The position numbers and the translations under genes are program-made. Below are positions 25,161 to 33,653 of a stretch of DNA of 63,607 nt, piece by piece. How positions within the stretch are numbered: the first letter of the stretch is position 1; the number at the start of each line of letters is the position of its first letter. The notes beneath the pieces were generated by a model. It ran no database searches and was not told the origin of the DNA. It saw only the letters and a program-made list of their open reading frames with translations. This DNA is from Myxococcales bacterium (GTDB lineage: Bacteria > Myxococcota_A > Polyangia > Polyangiales > Ga0077539): NCBI GenBank assembly GCA_013298625.1, contig JAAFIF010000054.1, forward strand, positions 1 to 63,607, written 5' to 3'.

Positions 25161-25166
25161 CTCCTC
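25161..25166 (-). promoter_or_regulatory. Ribosome binding site supporting the infC ATC start
   Basis: GAGGAG on the minus strand, eight bases before ATC 25152-25150. No other Shine-Dalgarno-like sequence precedes the later GTG at 25074. Confidence 0.7.
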
Positions 25167-25416
25167 AAGGTTGGGGAGCGCGGCCGCGCTCCCACACGAA
25201 ACAAACGGCGGGTTGAAGGCCTCGCGCTGCGGTGAGCGTCGATGGCCACGGCCCGCGAGACGGGGCGAGAGTGTCTGGCCGAACGCCGCCGCGTGCAAGA
25301 GCCCTGCGGACTGTTTCGCCGATTGACCGCGGCGTGGCGGCGGCGCGCGCAACCCGCGGCGCTTTGGCGCAAGGGCTGCGGTCCGCGCGGTGGCGGGACG
25401 CCCATCGCAGCCGCGA

Positions 25417-26946
25417 TCACTCGTCGCGCGGCGTTCGCAACGGTCGTCGCGAGGGATTGTGCTTCGCCGGGTCGAACCTGAAATCGGGCAGCGCCACTTC
25501 GTTTTGCCCGAGCGCCAAGAGCTCTTCGGGCAGCAGCGTCGCGTCGGGCTCGGGCAGCGACAGCCCGCGCGTCCAGTGGCGAGGGTTGTAGCTCATGATC
25601 GACTCGCACTGCTCCATCGACTCGCCGTAGGCGCTCACGTGCGGCAAGCCGAAGGCGTGTCCCAATTCGTGCACGAGCGTCGACTGAAAGGGATACGGCG
25701 CGTCGGCGAACAAGCTCGACAGCTCGACGATCACGGCGCCCGATCCCTCGGCGTGGTTGGGGCCAGCGGAGCCGAAGCAGTCTTCGGGCGTAGGCTTTCC
25801 ACGTGCGAACAAGATCACGTACGTGCAGAGCGACGTGTCGGCGTTGTCCGCTTGCGACGCGAGCACCTCGTCGCGGACGCGCTCCCACGCGCCGTCGCCA
25901 GCGTAGTGGTCGATCGAGCGCTCTGCCTCGACGACGACCGTGTCGCCGAGCGCGAAGGTGTCGTCTTCGAGCCACCTGCGATAGCGCTCGCGGGCGAGCT
26001 GCAGGTGACGATCGAGCAGCGCGATGGCAGCGCCCACGCGCAGCGCGGTCCGATCGACGTCGCGCGCGACGAACAGCGCTCCGACCACGCGCGAACGCCG
26101 CGGCTCGACCGGCTCGTCGTCGCGCGCGCAGCACAGGCGCGGGGCGCTCTCGGCCTCACCGAACGCTGGCAACGCAGAGAAATCGAGCGGATGACCGACG
26201 GACGCACACGCGCGATAGAGCCGACGGTCGGTTCCGAGCAGCATCGCGTGGAGGGTGCGCTCGTGCAGCGCGATGGCAGGCGTCGAGCGGGTGATCGCCG
26301 CTCCGCCGCGACGAACGAGCGCGAGCTCGACGCCCTCGTGCGACGACGCTGTGTACACGTGACCGTTGTCATCGATGGCGCACAACGCGATGTTTTCTCC
26401 CCACGCGCTCAGCGTCGGGCTGCTGGCCGCGCGCCTCGGCATGGACACCGCGCGGTAGCCGATCGAGCGGCCGTCATCGGACGAACCGACGTACACGCGC
26501 CGGTCGGTCCCGAGAAACGCGATGTGAAGCCGGGCGCAGGTGGCCGCGATCGAAGGCGGCCCGCTCGCGACGGCGATCGATGCTGGGCCCCGAAATCGCA
26601 GTCGGGTTGGGTCCTGCCCGGTCGCGAGAAACAGCGCTCCGTCGCGATCGACGATCGCCACGCACAGCTTGTCGCGCCAGCAAACGACGCTCGGCGCATG
26701 ATCAGTGAGCGCGCCCGCCACGAGCGAGCGCTCGCCCATCACGCCAGCGCGATCGAGCGCGCAGAGCCAAACGCGGCCCTGCTCGTCGGCGGTCGCGCAC
26801 CATCGACGGCCGCTTCGATCGAAGCAGATCGCTGGGGCGCGATCGCCCTCGATGCGCGCGCTCGACGCCGCCCACTCGTCGCGCAGCGCGACGGCCGTGC
26901 GTGCGCCGCCTTCATCGCCCCAGCTCATCGACAGCATCGGTGGCAT
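25417..26946 (-). CDS. Propeller-type repeat domain fused to a metzincin protease
   Basis: 509 residues. No clear signal peptide (starts MPPMLSMSWGDEGG). The first ~240 residues hold about five repeats of 45-50 residues with the pattern 'P-I----LH-A----D--LY-A----G', for example PPSIAATCARLHIAFLGTDRRVYVGSSDDG and TPAIALHERTLHAMLLGTDRRLYRACAS. This suggests a lectin-like or sialidase-like beta-propeller. The C-terminal part has the zinc motif HELGHAFGLPH (H426, E427, H430, H436) and Met turn CESIMSYNP, as in metzincins close to M43/pappalysin. The protease could cut surface glycoproteins selected by the propeller; this is inference. It sits between thrS and infC, on the same strand. Confidence 0.75.
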   Translation of the reverse strand: MPPMLSMSWGDEGGARTAVALRDEWAASSARIEGDRAPAICFDRSGRRWCATADEQGRVWLCALDRAGVMGERSLVAGALTDHAPSVVCWRDKLCVAIVDRDGALFLATGQDPTRLRFRGPASIAVASGPPSIAATCARLHIAFLGTDRRVYVGSSDDGRSIGYRAVSMPRRAASSPTLSAWGENIALCAIDDNGHVYTASSHEGVELALVRRGGAAITRSTPAIALHERTLHAMLLGTDRRLYRACASVGHPLDFSALPAFGEAESAPRLCCARDDEPVEPRRSRVVGALFVARDVDRTALRVGAAIALLDRHLQLARERYRRWLEDDTFALGDTVVVEAERSIDHYAGDGAWERVRDEVLASQADNADTSLCTYVILFARGKPTPEDCFGSAGPNHAEGSGAVIVELSSLFADAPYPFQSTLVHELGHAFGLPHVSAYGESMEQCESIMSYNPRHWTRGLSLPEPDATLLPEELLALGQNEVALPDFRFDPAKHNPSRRPLRTPRDE

Positions 26947-27027
26947 CGCGGCGCGAGTGTACGAGCACAGGGCCCGACGTGAACAACGCGTCCGACGGCC
27001 CCCCCCCTGCCCTTCGCCCGTCGCGGC

Positions 27028-29007
27028 TCAGCTGAGCGGGTACGCGGACTCTTTGACCAGCCGCTCGATCACGGTGTCGAGCGCGATCGAGCCGAGCTCA
27101 CCCTCGGTGCGCGAGCGCAGCGCGACCGCGCGCGCCTCGACCTCTTTGTCGCCGAGGACGCCGAGGTACGGGATGCGCAGGTTGCGCGCGTTGCGGATCT
27201 TTCCGCCGAGCTTCTCGTTGGAGTCGTCGACGACGACGCGGATGCCCTTCGCCTCGAGCTCGGCCCGAATCTGGTGCGCGTAGTCGTTGTGACGATCGGC
27301 CACCGTGAGCAGCGCGATCTGCTCGGGCGCCATCCACACAGGAAAAGCCCCGGCGACGTGCTCGATGTACACGCCCAAGAAGCGCTCGATCGACCCGAGG
27401 ATCGCGCGGTGCAACATCACTGGCCGGTGCGCGGTGTTGTCCGCGCCGATGTACTCGAGCTCGAAGCGCTCGGGCAGGTTGTAGTCGACTTGGATCGTGC
27501 CGAGCTGCCACGAGCGCCCGATCGCGTCGGTGATGTGAAACTCGAGCTTGGGTCCATAGAAAGCGCCCTCGCCCTCGGAGACGATGTACGCGAGCTTCTT
27601 CTCGTCGAGCGCCTTCGAGAGCGCGCTCTCGGCCTGGTCCCACATCGCGTCGGTGCCGAGGCGCTTCTCGGGGCGCGTCGCGAGGCGGATCTCGATCTTG
27701 TTGAACGCGAGCGCGTCGTAGACCGCGTAGAAGAAGTCCATGAACTTCGCGATCTCGTCCTGCATCTGCTCGGGCGTGCAGAAGATGTGCGCGTCGTCCT
27801 GCGAGAACGTGCGCACGCGCGTCAGGCCGTGGGTGACTCCAGAGCGCTCGTAGCGGTGCAGCCGGCCGAAGTCGGCGATGCGCAAGGGTAGCTCGCGGTA
27901 CGAGCGGCGCTGGGCGCCGAACATCACGCAGTGGCTCGGGCAGTTCATCGCTTTGCAGCCACACACGTAATCGAGATGCGAGCCGGCGAGCTTCTCTTTC
28001 GTCTTGTCGCTGGCCGAGACGAAGACGTCGCTCAGCGGGATTCCGCGGGGCGTGCGGCCCTCGTGGACGTCTTCGGCGGCATCGGCGCCGAACGCCATGA
28101 ACATGTTCTCGCGGTAGTTGGCCCAGTGGCCCGAGCGCTCCCACAGCGCCTTGTCGAAGATCTGCGGGGTGATCACCTCGCGGTATCCCCGGCGGGCGTA
28201 CTGCTTGCGGACGAAATCGATCAGCGTGTTGTAGACGAACGCGCCGCGCGGCAAGAAGAACGGCGAGGCCGGGGCCAGGTCGCTCATCATGAACAAGTCG
28301 AGCTCTTTGCCGAGCTTGCGGTGGTCGCGCGCCTTGGCCTCTTCGAGCTGCTTGAGGTACGCGTCGAGCGCTTTCTTGCTGGGAAACGCCGTCCCATAGA
28401 TGCGCTGGAGCATCGGGTTCGACTCTTGCCCGCGCCAGTACGCGCCCGCGACGCTCGTGAGCTTGACGCCCTGCAGAAAGCGCGTGTTGGGAACGTGCGG
28501 TCCGCGGCACACGTCCATCCAATCGCCGTGGCGATAGAGCGAGATGTCCTGGTCCGCGGGGATCGCGTCGATGATCTCGAGCTTGAACGTCTCGCCCATC
28601 TGGCTGAAGAGCTTCTTGGCTTCGTCGCGCGAGACCACATCGCGACGAAAGTCGTGCGCGCCCGCGATGATCTCGACCATTTTGGCCTCGATCTGAGCGA
28701 GATCCGCGTCGGTGAAGTGCTTGTGATCGGGGCGAGCGAAGTCGTAGTAGAAGCCGTTGTCGATCGCGGGGCCGATCGTCACCTGCGTCCCAGGAAAGAG
28801 CTTCTGCACGGCGTCGGCCATCACGTGCGCGGTCGAGTGTCGGATGATCTCGAGCGCCTTGGGGTTGTCCTGGCGAAGGACGTCGAGCTTCTCGGGGGGA
28901 TCGATGGGCGTGTGAAGGTCCACGATCTTGCCGTCGACGATCACCGCGACGACGTCTTTGTCGAGCTGACCGCGCTGCGCGAGGAGCTCCTTCGGAGAGA
29001 TACGCAT
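27028..29007 (-). CDS. thrS: Threonine--tRNA ligase
   Basis: 659 residues, normal length. A short TGS domain (VAVIVDGKIVDLHTPID) comes first, then the editing domain with HSTAHVMADAVQKLFP and YDFARPDHKHFTDADL. The class II catalytic core contains MNCPSHC (zinc Cys) and motif 3 LHRAILGSIERF, and the anticodon-binding domain is C-terminal (IALLTVADRHNDYAHQI). The ATG at 29007 has GGAAGGACGG upstream. A ~140-base leader with two hairpins precedes it. The lower hairpin loop resembles a tRNA-Thr anticodon loop, suggesting feedback control like that of E. coli thrS. Confidence 0.96.
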   Translation of the reverse strand: MRISPKELLAQRGQLDKDVVAVIVDGKIVDLHTPIDPPEKLDVLRQDNPKALEIIRHSTAHVMADAVQKLFPGTQVTIGPAIDNGFYYDFARPDHKHFTDADLAQIEAKMVEIIAGAHDFRRDVVSRDEAKKLFSQMGETFKLEIIDAIPADQDISLYRHGDWMDVCRGPHVPNTRFLQGVKLTSVAGAYWRGQESNPMLQRIYGTAFPSKKALDAYLKQLEEAKARDHRKLGKELDLFMMSDLAPASPFFLPRGAFVYNTLIDFVRKQYARRGYREVITPQIFDKALWERSGHWANYRENMFMAFGADAAEDVHEGRTPRGIPLSDVFVSASDKTKEKLAGSHLDYVCGCKAMNCPSHCVMFGAQRRSYRELPLRIADFGRLHRYERSGVTHGLTRVRTFSQDDAHIFCTPEQMQDEIAKFMDFFYAVYDALAFNKIEIRLATRPEKRLGTDAMWDQAESALSKALDEKKLAYIVSEGEGAFYGPKLEFHITDAIGRSWQLGTIQVDYNLPERFELEYIGADNTAHRPVMLHRAILGSIERFLGVYIEHVAGAFPVWMAPEQIALLTVADRHNDYAHQIRAELEAKGIRVVVDDSNEKLGGKIRNARNLRIPYLGVLGDKEVEARAVALRSRTEGELGSIALDTVIERLVKESAYPLS

Positions 29008-29030
29008 AGACTTGTGTCCGTCCTTCCGTG

Positions 29031-29063
29031 AGCGACGAGCCCCCTACGAGTGGGGCGGTCGCT
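29031..29063 (-). promoter_or_regulatory. thrS leader hairpin with a tRNA-Thr(CGU)-like loop
   Basis: On the minus strand an outer 6-bp stem (AGCGAC/GTCGCT) and an inner 5-bp stem (GCCCC/GGGGC) close the loop ACTCGTAG. The central UCGUA corresponds to U33-C34-G35-U36-A37 of a tRNA-Thr(CGU) anticodon loop. The hairpin ends 24 bases before the thrS ATG and just upstream of its ribosome binding site, the geometry of the E. coli thrS operator. A chance hairpin cannot be excluded. Confidence 0.5.
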
Positions 29064-29071
29064 GGTGTGTG

Positions 29072-29088
29072 GCTCGGAATGTTCGAGC
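29072..29088 (-). promoter_or_regulatory. Second thrS leader hairpin (5-bp stem, 7-base loop)
   Basis: The minus strand reads GCTCG, loop AACATTC, CGAGC. It lies eight bases upstream of the anticodon-like hairpin. The 5-bp stem and 7-base loop have anticodon-arm dimensions. The loop itself does not contain a threonine anticodon. Confidence 0.4.
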
Positions 29089-29154
29089 TTCCACTGTGAG
29101 CGCTCGCACGTCGGGCGCGGCCAACACGCCGCGGCGAAGAGCGAACGCCCAAAG

Positions 29155-29183
29155 CCGGTAGTGTGATCTCCCCCCTCTGTCAA
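29155..29183 (-). promoter_or_regulatory. thrS promoter
   Basis: On the minus strand TTGACA (29183-29178), 17-base spacer and TACCGG (29160-29155). Transcription would begin near 29148, giving a leader of ~140 bases that includes both hairpins. Confidence 0.55.
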
Positions 29184-29232
29184 CGGCTTCGACGCGACGC
29201 CAGCGACGTCCACAGCGCGAACCGTCGGCGCG

Positions 29233-29260
29233 TTGCCGAGCGCTCACCCCGCGCGCTACC
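29233..29260 (+). promoter_or_regulatory. Possible promoter of the 29270 lipoprotein gene
   Basis: TTGCCG (29233-29238), 16-base spacer and TACCAC (29255-29260), only nine bases from the ATG at 29270, so the mRNA would have little or no leader. The -10 shares the TACC start seen at other promoters in this window. Confidence 0.3.
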
Positions 29261-29269
29261 ACGCTCGGC

Positions 29270-30415
29270 ATGAGCGAGAAGTCTGTCGGTCCTGCGGTGC
29301 TGTTGGCCTTGGCGATCAGCGCGTGCGGCGACCCGAGCGCGCCCGCAGCGGACGCCAGCGGCGACGCGACGCACGACGCGACGAGCGCCTCTCGCGACGC
29401 GAGCGCGACCGTTGAAGACAGCGCAGCGCCCGTCGAGGACGCCACCCTTCAGCGCGACAGCGGCGTGCTCGTCGACGACCGCAGCGAGCCGTCGCCCGAC
29501 GCGAGCGCGCTGCCCGACGCGAGCGCTCCCCCTGCGGACAGCGGCGTGGTGGGGACGCCCGTGGTGATCGACGCGCGAGGGATTCCGGCGGCCGCTGCGC
29601 TGTACACGGTGGATCGTCGGCAGTGGGGCGTACGCGAGGTCGGGCGCGCGATCGAGTCGGTGCTCTCGGGCGCGAGCCGACCCGACAACGTGATCGTGTA
29701 CGTGCACGGCAGGGCGTGCGGAGGCGGCGGAGAGCCCGGCAAATCACTGGACGGAGCGATGCCCGAGCTCGCGCGAGACTACACCAGCGCGCCGATCATG
29801 CTGTTCTGGCCGGGGTCGGATGACAGCTGTCCGCTGGGGTTTCCCGAGGCGCGCGCGAGGGAGTCGGGGCCCGCGCTCGCGGCGGTCATCGGGGATTTGT
29901 ACAACTATCGCCTCGCGAACGCCGCGCGCGTGGCGGGGGTGCGCTTCACGCTCGTCACGCACAGCATGGGGAGCCTGGTGCTCGAAGCAGCGACGGCGGT
30001 GCGCGGGTTCGAGACCGTTCCGCAGAGCGCGTTCGAGACGGTGGTGGTCAACTCGTCAGCGAGCGCGGCGAGCGGACACAACGCGTGGCTCGCGCGCGTC
30101 GGGATCAGCCGGCTGCGGTACGTCACCGTCAACAACGGCGACAACGTGCTCACCGCCGCTGGCATCGGCCGCGGGACGCGCCTCGGAAAGTCCATCACGG
30201 CAATCCCCCTCGCCTCGGGCTTCGACTACACGGACTTCGACGCCAACAACGTCAACCACGCGTACTACCTCGTCGGGGGACAGAGCGGCGCGGGCATGCG
30301 CGCGTTCTACCAGCGCGTGATGAACGGGCTCGATTTTGATTTCATGGGCTCGTCCGGCGTCGGCTCGAACACAGCCCGCGACGGCGCTCGCGTGCACGTG
30401 TTCAACGGTCGCTGA
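29270..30415 (+). CDS. Alpha/beta-hydrolase-like lipoprotein
   Basis: 381 residues. The signal ends at AISAC (lipobox), and is followed by a ~75-residue Asp/Ala/Ser linker typical of surface lipoproteins here. The catalytic part resembles DUF900-like hydrolases: an early strand NVIVYVHGRACGG (oxyanion-type His-Gly), the nucleophile elbow THSMGSLVLEAA, and a late histidine in NNVNHAYYLVGG, with an Asp (DFDANN) nearby. This order fits Ser-Asp/His catalysis, probably an esterase or lipase-like activity at the outer membrane; the substrate is unknown. It is transcribed divergently from thrS. Confidence 0.75.
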   Translation: MSEKSVGPAVLLALAISACGDPSAPAADASGDATHDATSASRDASATVEDSAAPVEDATLQRDSGVLVDDRSEPSPDASALPDASAPPADSGVVGTPVVIDARGIPAAAALYTVDRRQWGVREVGRAIESVLSGASRPDNVIVYVHGRACGGGGEPGKSLDGAMPELARDYTSAPIMLFWPGSDDSCPLGFPEARARESGPALAAVIGDLYNYRLANAARVAGVRFTLVTHSMGSLVLEAATAVRGFETVPQSAFETVVVNSSASAASGHNAWLARVGISRLRYVTVNNGDNVLTAAGIGRGTRLGKSITAIPLASGFDYTDFDANNVNHAYYLVGGQSGAGMRAFYQRVMNGLDFDFMGSSGVGSNTARDGARVHVFNGR

Positions 30416-30425
30416 TCGAGCGCCT

Positions 30426-30893
30426 TCAGCGCCGCTCGAGCAGATAGTAGAAGTGATCCCCGACGCCCTCGTCCGCGTTGATCCCGCCAATGCCCAGGCA
30501 GAGGTCGTCCGAGAGCGGCTTCACTTCGTCGTACAGATACCGCCGAAAAAACGGCAATCGGTCACGGTGGTAGCTCATCCGAAAGGTCTCTGTCGGACGC
30601 CAACGCGAGCGCCCCTCGGTCGCTTCGAACAGCCCGCCCTGAAGGCACCGCAGCCCCACCCACCAGAGGGTCGACCGAAAATCGATGCCCCACGGCAACA
30701 GTTGAAACGCCACCAACTCGAGCGCCACGAACGGCGCGTTGCGCGGCTTGCACGCGGGCGGAAGCCATCGAAGCAACCTCCCCCGAAAGATCCCCTCGGG
30801 CCGCGGCCGCATCGGGGCGCTGATGTAGAGCGCGTCGAGCTCGCTGATCGACATGCGCGACAGGTCTCGCGGATTCACGACAGGGTCGAGCAT
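30426..30893 (-). CDS. Conserved-looking protein of unknown function
   Basis: 155 residues from ATG 30893 (MLDPVVNPRDLSRMSISELDALYIS); the frame is open further up but that part is Arg-rich shadow sequence. It is soluble, rich in Trp, Phe and Arg (LLRWLPPA, LLPWGIDFRSTLWWVGLRC, RDRLPFFRRYLYDEVKPL). No signal, helix or known motif. It stops ten bases past the convergent hydrolase stop. Function unknown. Confidence 0.6.
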   Translation of the reverse strand: MLDPVVNPRDLSRMSISELDALYISAPMRPRPEGIFRGRLLRWLPPACKPRNAPFVALELVAFQLLPWGIDFRSTLWWVGLRCLQGGLFEATEGRSRWRPTETFRMSYHRDRLPFFRRYLYDEVKPLSDDLCLGIGGINADEGVGDHFYYLLERR

Positions 30894-30997
30894 CGTGCTT
30901 GCCGCGGACGGGTGCACGAAAAATTCCTGCGGCGGCGTGGGCCACCACTGGACGCGCAGAGAAGCGCTGCGTTGCGCTACATTGCGGCGTCGCCCGC

Positions 30998-32026
30998 ATG
31001 ACCATGGCACCCATGACCGTTCGCGCCGCGCTCGCGCTCGCCGCGTTGACCCTGAGCGCACCAGCGATCGCGCAGACGGATCCGCGCGTCACCGCCGCGC
31101 GCCGCGCGCTCATCGAAGACGCCCAGCGCGCGAGGCAGGCGGGCGATCACCGTCAGGCGCTCACCCTCGCGCAGCGCGCGATCGAGATGCAGCCGAGCCC
31201 CACCCTGCGCCGATTCGTCGCCGAAGAGCTGCTCGCCAACGGGCGCTTCGCCGAGAGCGCCGGGATGGCCGAGCTCTGCGAGGGCGACTTTCGGCAGACG
31301 CCCGTCTCTCGCGCGCGCAACGAGCACATCGCGGCCTGCCAGGCCGTGCGCGCCGAAGCGAGCGCTCACACCGCGCGGATCGTCCTGCGCTTCGAGCCCG
31401 CGCTGCCCGCGGACGGCAGGGTGACGGTCAACGACGCGCCGCTGCCAACCGCGCTTTGGGGCGTCCCTGCGCTGGTCGACGAAGGCTCGGTCGTGATCGA
31501 GGTCTCGCACCCACGATTTCAAGTGGTCCAGCGGCAGGTCACCGTCGGCGCGGGCACTACGGTGGACGTCGCCGTCGCGCTCACACCCGTACAGACCACG
31601 GTCGCGGTGGTCGAGCGACCTCCGGCCGTGCGACAGCCGCCGCCCGTCGAGCCGCCGCGCCGTGTGCTCTCGCCGCTCCGACGCGTCGAGGTCACGTCGC
31701 AGTCTCCGCTGGTCGCGACGGGCGCTGTCGTCGGCGGGCTGGCGGCGGCGACCGCGGTCGGGCTCTACCTGGGCGCGACGCAGGTGGCGGCGGGCTTCGA
31801 TCGAGCGTGTTTTCCCAACGGAGAAGCGATGTCCGGCGAACCGTGCGGCCAGCGCTACGCGCAAGACCAGTCGACGATCGACGCGCTTCAATGGGGCGCA
31901 GTGGCCGGCTTGGGCTTGACCGCAGTCGGAGCGACGCTCGCCATCGTCGGGGCGCTCCATCCGTCGCGACGCACGGTGATGGTGAGCACGACAGGGCGAG
32001 CCGTCGTGGTGGGAGGTGCGTTTTGA
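30998..32026 (+). CDS. Exported protein with tetratricopeptide-like and PEGA-like parts and two membrane helices
   Basis: 342 residues; ATG 30998 is used, with in-frame ATGs at 31004 and 31013 also possible. A signal ends near APAIAQT. Residues ~30-110 are helical and TPR-like (RRALIEDAQRARQAGDHRQALTLAQRAIEMQPSPTLRRFVAEELL). Then comes a PEGA-like beta segment (GRVTVNDAPLPTALWGVPALVDEGSVVIEVSHPRFQVVQRQVTVGAGTTV shortened here in part). After a Pro-rich spacer, two hydrophobic stretches bracket a short loop with two Cys. Its stop overlaps the next gene's TTG start, so they form an operon. Confidence 0.7.
   Translation: MTMAPMTVRAALALAALTLSAPAIAQTDPRVTAARRALIEDAQRARQAGDHRQALTLAQRAIEMQPSPTLRRFVAEELLANGRFAESAGMAELCEGDFRQTPVSRARNEHIAACQAVRAEASAHTARIVLRFEPALPADGRVTVNDAPLPTALWGVPALVDEGSVVIEVSHPRFQVVQRQVTVGAGTTVDVAVALTPVQTTVAVVERPPAVRQPPPVEPPRRVLSPLRRVEVTSQSPLVATGAVVGGLAAATAVGLYLGATQVAAGFDRACFPNGEAMSGEPCGQRYAQDQSTIDALQWGAVAGLGLTAVGATLAIVGALHPSRRTVMVSTTGRAVVVGGAF
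32011..32016 (+). promoter_or_regulatory. Ribosome binding site for the TTG-start RCC1 lipoprotein
   Basis: GGGAGG six bases before TTG 32023-32025. It lies inside the last codons of the upstream gene and decides the start of the next. Confidence 0.7.
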
Positions 32027-33648
32027 GAGCGAATTTCCCAGGAGTGCTGCTGCTCGTAGCGGCACAGCTCGGCGGCTGCATCCGGCTGCGCGACCCCAAC
32101 GCAGCGGCGCGCGACAGCGGCGCCACGGACGTGCACGCAACGGACATGGTCAGCGTCGATGTCCCCGACGACCTCGCGGCGATCGATACGGGCGTCGTGG
32201 TGGACTCGGGCGTGATCGTGGACTCGGGCGTGATCGTGGACTCGGGTGTGATCGTGGACTCGGGCGTGATCGTGGACTCGGGCGTGATCGTGGACACCGG
32301 TGTGGTGTGCCCGACGCTGTGCGGCCCTGCGGCGATGCACCGGAACTGCGGCGGCGCGTGTGCGACGGACATCACCGAGGACCCGACGAACTGCGGAGCG
32401 TGCGGGCAACGCTGCGCCGCCGGTGAGCGGTGTGTCCACGGGCTGTGCACACGGTCCGACTGGCTTTCGACCTCGGGCCTCTCGACGTGTGCAGCGATCG
32501 ACGGGCGGGCGTACTGCTGGGGAGAAAACATCGCGCAGAGCGTCGCGCCGAGCGGGGCCAACATCGCCGCGCCGAGCCCGACAGCGATCGCGCCGGGCAT
32601 GGGGCGAACGTTCATGATCGCGCACGGGCGCGAGGCGACCGCGGCGCTCTCGGTGCCTGCTGGACGCGAGCCGAGGGACCTCGGTGATCTTTACTACTGG
32701 GGCTCGTTCAACACGATCGACGGCGGCAGCGTAGAGACCTCGCCCACCCCCCGGCGGCTCGTGAGCTTGATCGAGAGCTACGTCGAGGTGAGCGCGGGTC
32801 ACTCGATCGCGCAGTTCTGCGCGCGAACCGAGGATCGCCGGGTGTTTTGCTGGGGTCGCGACGACCTCGGCGGCCTGGGCAGAGCGCCGGTCGACCCGAT
32901 GGGTTCGTTCGCGCGCGACGCGGACGAGGTGCCGGCGCTGAGCGGCGCCGTCGAGCTCTCGATGGGCGATCGCTTCGGGTGCGCGCGTATGTGCGATGGC
33001 CGCGTGCTCTGCTGGGGATCGAACGAGGATCAGCAGCTCGGACGCAGCACCGGCGCGGCGACGTTCGCCCCGACGCCCGCGCCCGTCGAGCTCGCTGGAG
33101 GCGTGCCGCTGAGCGACGCGGTCGCGATCGCAGCGGGCCACAACCACGCGTGCGCGGTGCGCGCCAACGGGACCGTCGTGTGCTGGGGCGGAAACCAGTG
33201 CGGTCAGCTCGGTGATGGACGCGCGGTGATGGACGACTGCACGCCCAACGCTGCGGGCGCGATGGTCCCCGACTCGATCGTTGCGCTGACGGTGCGCGGC
33301 GTCGGCGGAATGGGCGACCTCACCGGCGCGGTCGCTGTCACCGTGGGGCAGAGCACGTCGTGCGCGATCGTGCGACGGGGCAGAGCGGGGACGCTTTACT
33401 GCTGGGGCTCGAACCACTGGTCGCAGATCCGCCCGCTGACGGTGTTCGGCAACTGGACAACCACCCCGTACGAGATTCAGCTCGGCGCTGGAGAGTCCGT
33501 GGTGCAAGCGAGCGCGGGCTACGGACACACGTGCGCGCGGCTCGCGTCGGGCGCGGTGCGCTGCTGGGGACGCGCGACGCTCGGCCAGCTCGGCGGACCC
33601 ACGGGCGACGCGGGCGCCACGCCGTTTTCAGCGTCGCGCGACCGGTAG
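32023..33648 (+). CDS. RCC1-repeat lipoprotein
   Basis: 541 residues from TTG 32023, which overlaps the upstream stop (TTGA) and has a strong ribosome site. The lipobox is AQLGGC. An Asp/Val linker contains six VDSGVI-type repeats, then a Cys-rich stretch (CPTLCGPAAMHRNCGG, NCGACGQRCAAGERC). The rest shows RCC1-like propeller blades built around 'C-W-G': AYCWGEN, YYWGSFN, VFCWGRDDLGGLG, VLCWGSNEDQQLG, VVCWGGNQCGQLGDG, LYCWGSNHW, VRCWGRATLGQLG. Cell-surface binding is likely; partner unknown. Confidence 0.85.
   Translation: MRANFPGVLLLVAAQLGGCIRLRDPNAAARDSGATDVHATDMVSVDVPDDLAAIDTGVVVDSGVIVDSGVIVDSGVIVDSGVIVDSGVIVDTGVVCPTLCGPAAMHRNCGGACATDITEDPTNCGACGQRCAAGERCVHGLCTRSDWLSTSGLSTCAAIDGRAYCWGENIAQSVAPSGANIAAPSPTAIAPGMGRTFMIAHGREATAALSVPAGREPRDLGDLYYWGSFNTIDGGSVETSPTPRRLVSLIESYVEVSAGHSIAQFCARTEDRRVFCWGRDDLGGLGRAPVDPMGSFARDADEVPALSGAVELSMGDRFGCARMCDGRVLCWGSNEDQQLGRSTGAATFAPTPAPVELAGGVPLSDAVAIAAGHNHACAVRANGTVVCWGGNQCGQLGDGRAVMDDCTPNAAGAMVPDSIVALTVRGVGGMGDLTGAVAVTVGQSTSCAIVRRGRAGTLYCWGSNHWSQIRPLTVFGNWTTTPYEIQLGAGESVVQASAGYGHTCARLASGAVRCWGRATLGQLGGPTGDAGATPFSASRDR
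32200..32289 (+). repeat. 18-base tandem repeat (gtggactcgggcgtgatc) x5
   Basis: Five copies, one differing by a single base, with degenerate copies on both sides (32182-32199, 32290-32304). They encode VDSGVI. The length is a multiple of three, so copy changes keep the frame and would lengthen the tether between the lipid anchor and the propeller. Confidence 0.9.
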
Positions 33649-33653
33649 CCAGC

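Noticed and set aside
29008..29148. T-box riboswitch before thrS
   Set aside because: The leader is too short and has no T-box sequence or antiterminator; the anticodon-like hairpin argues for protein binding instead.
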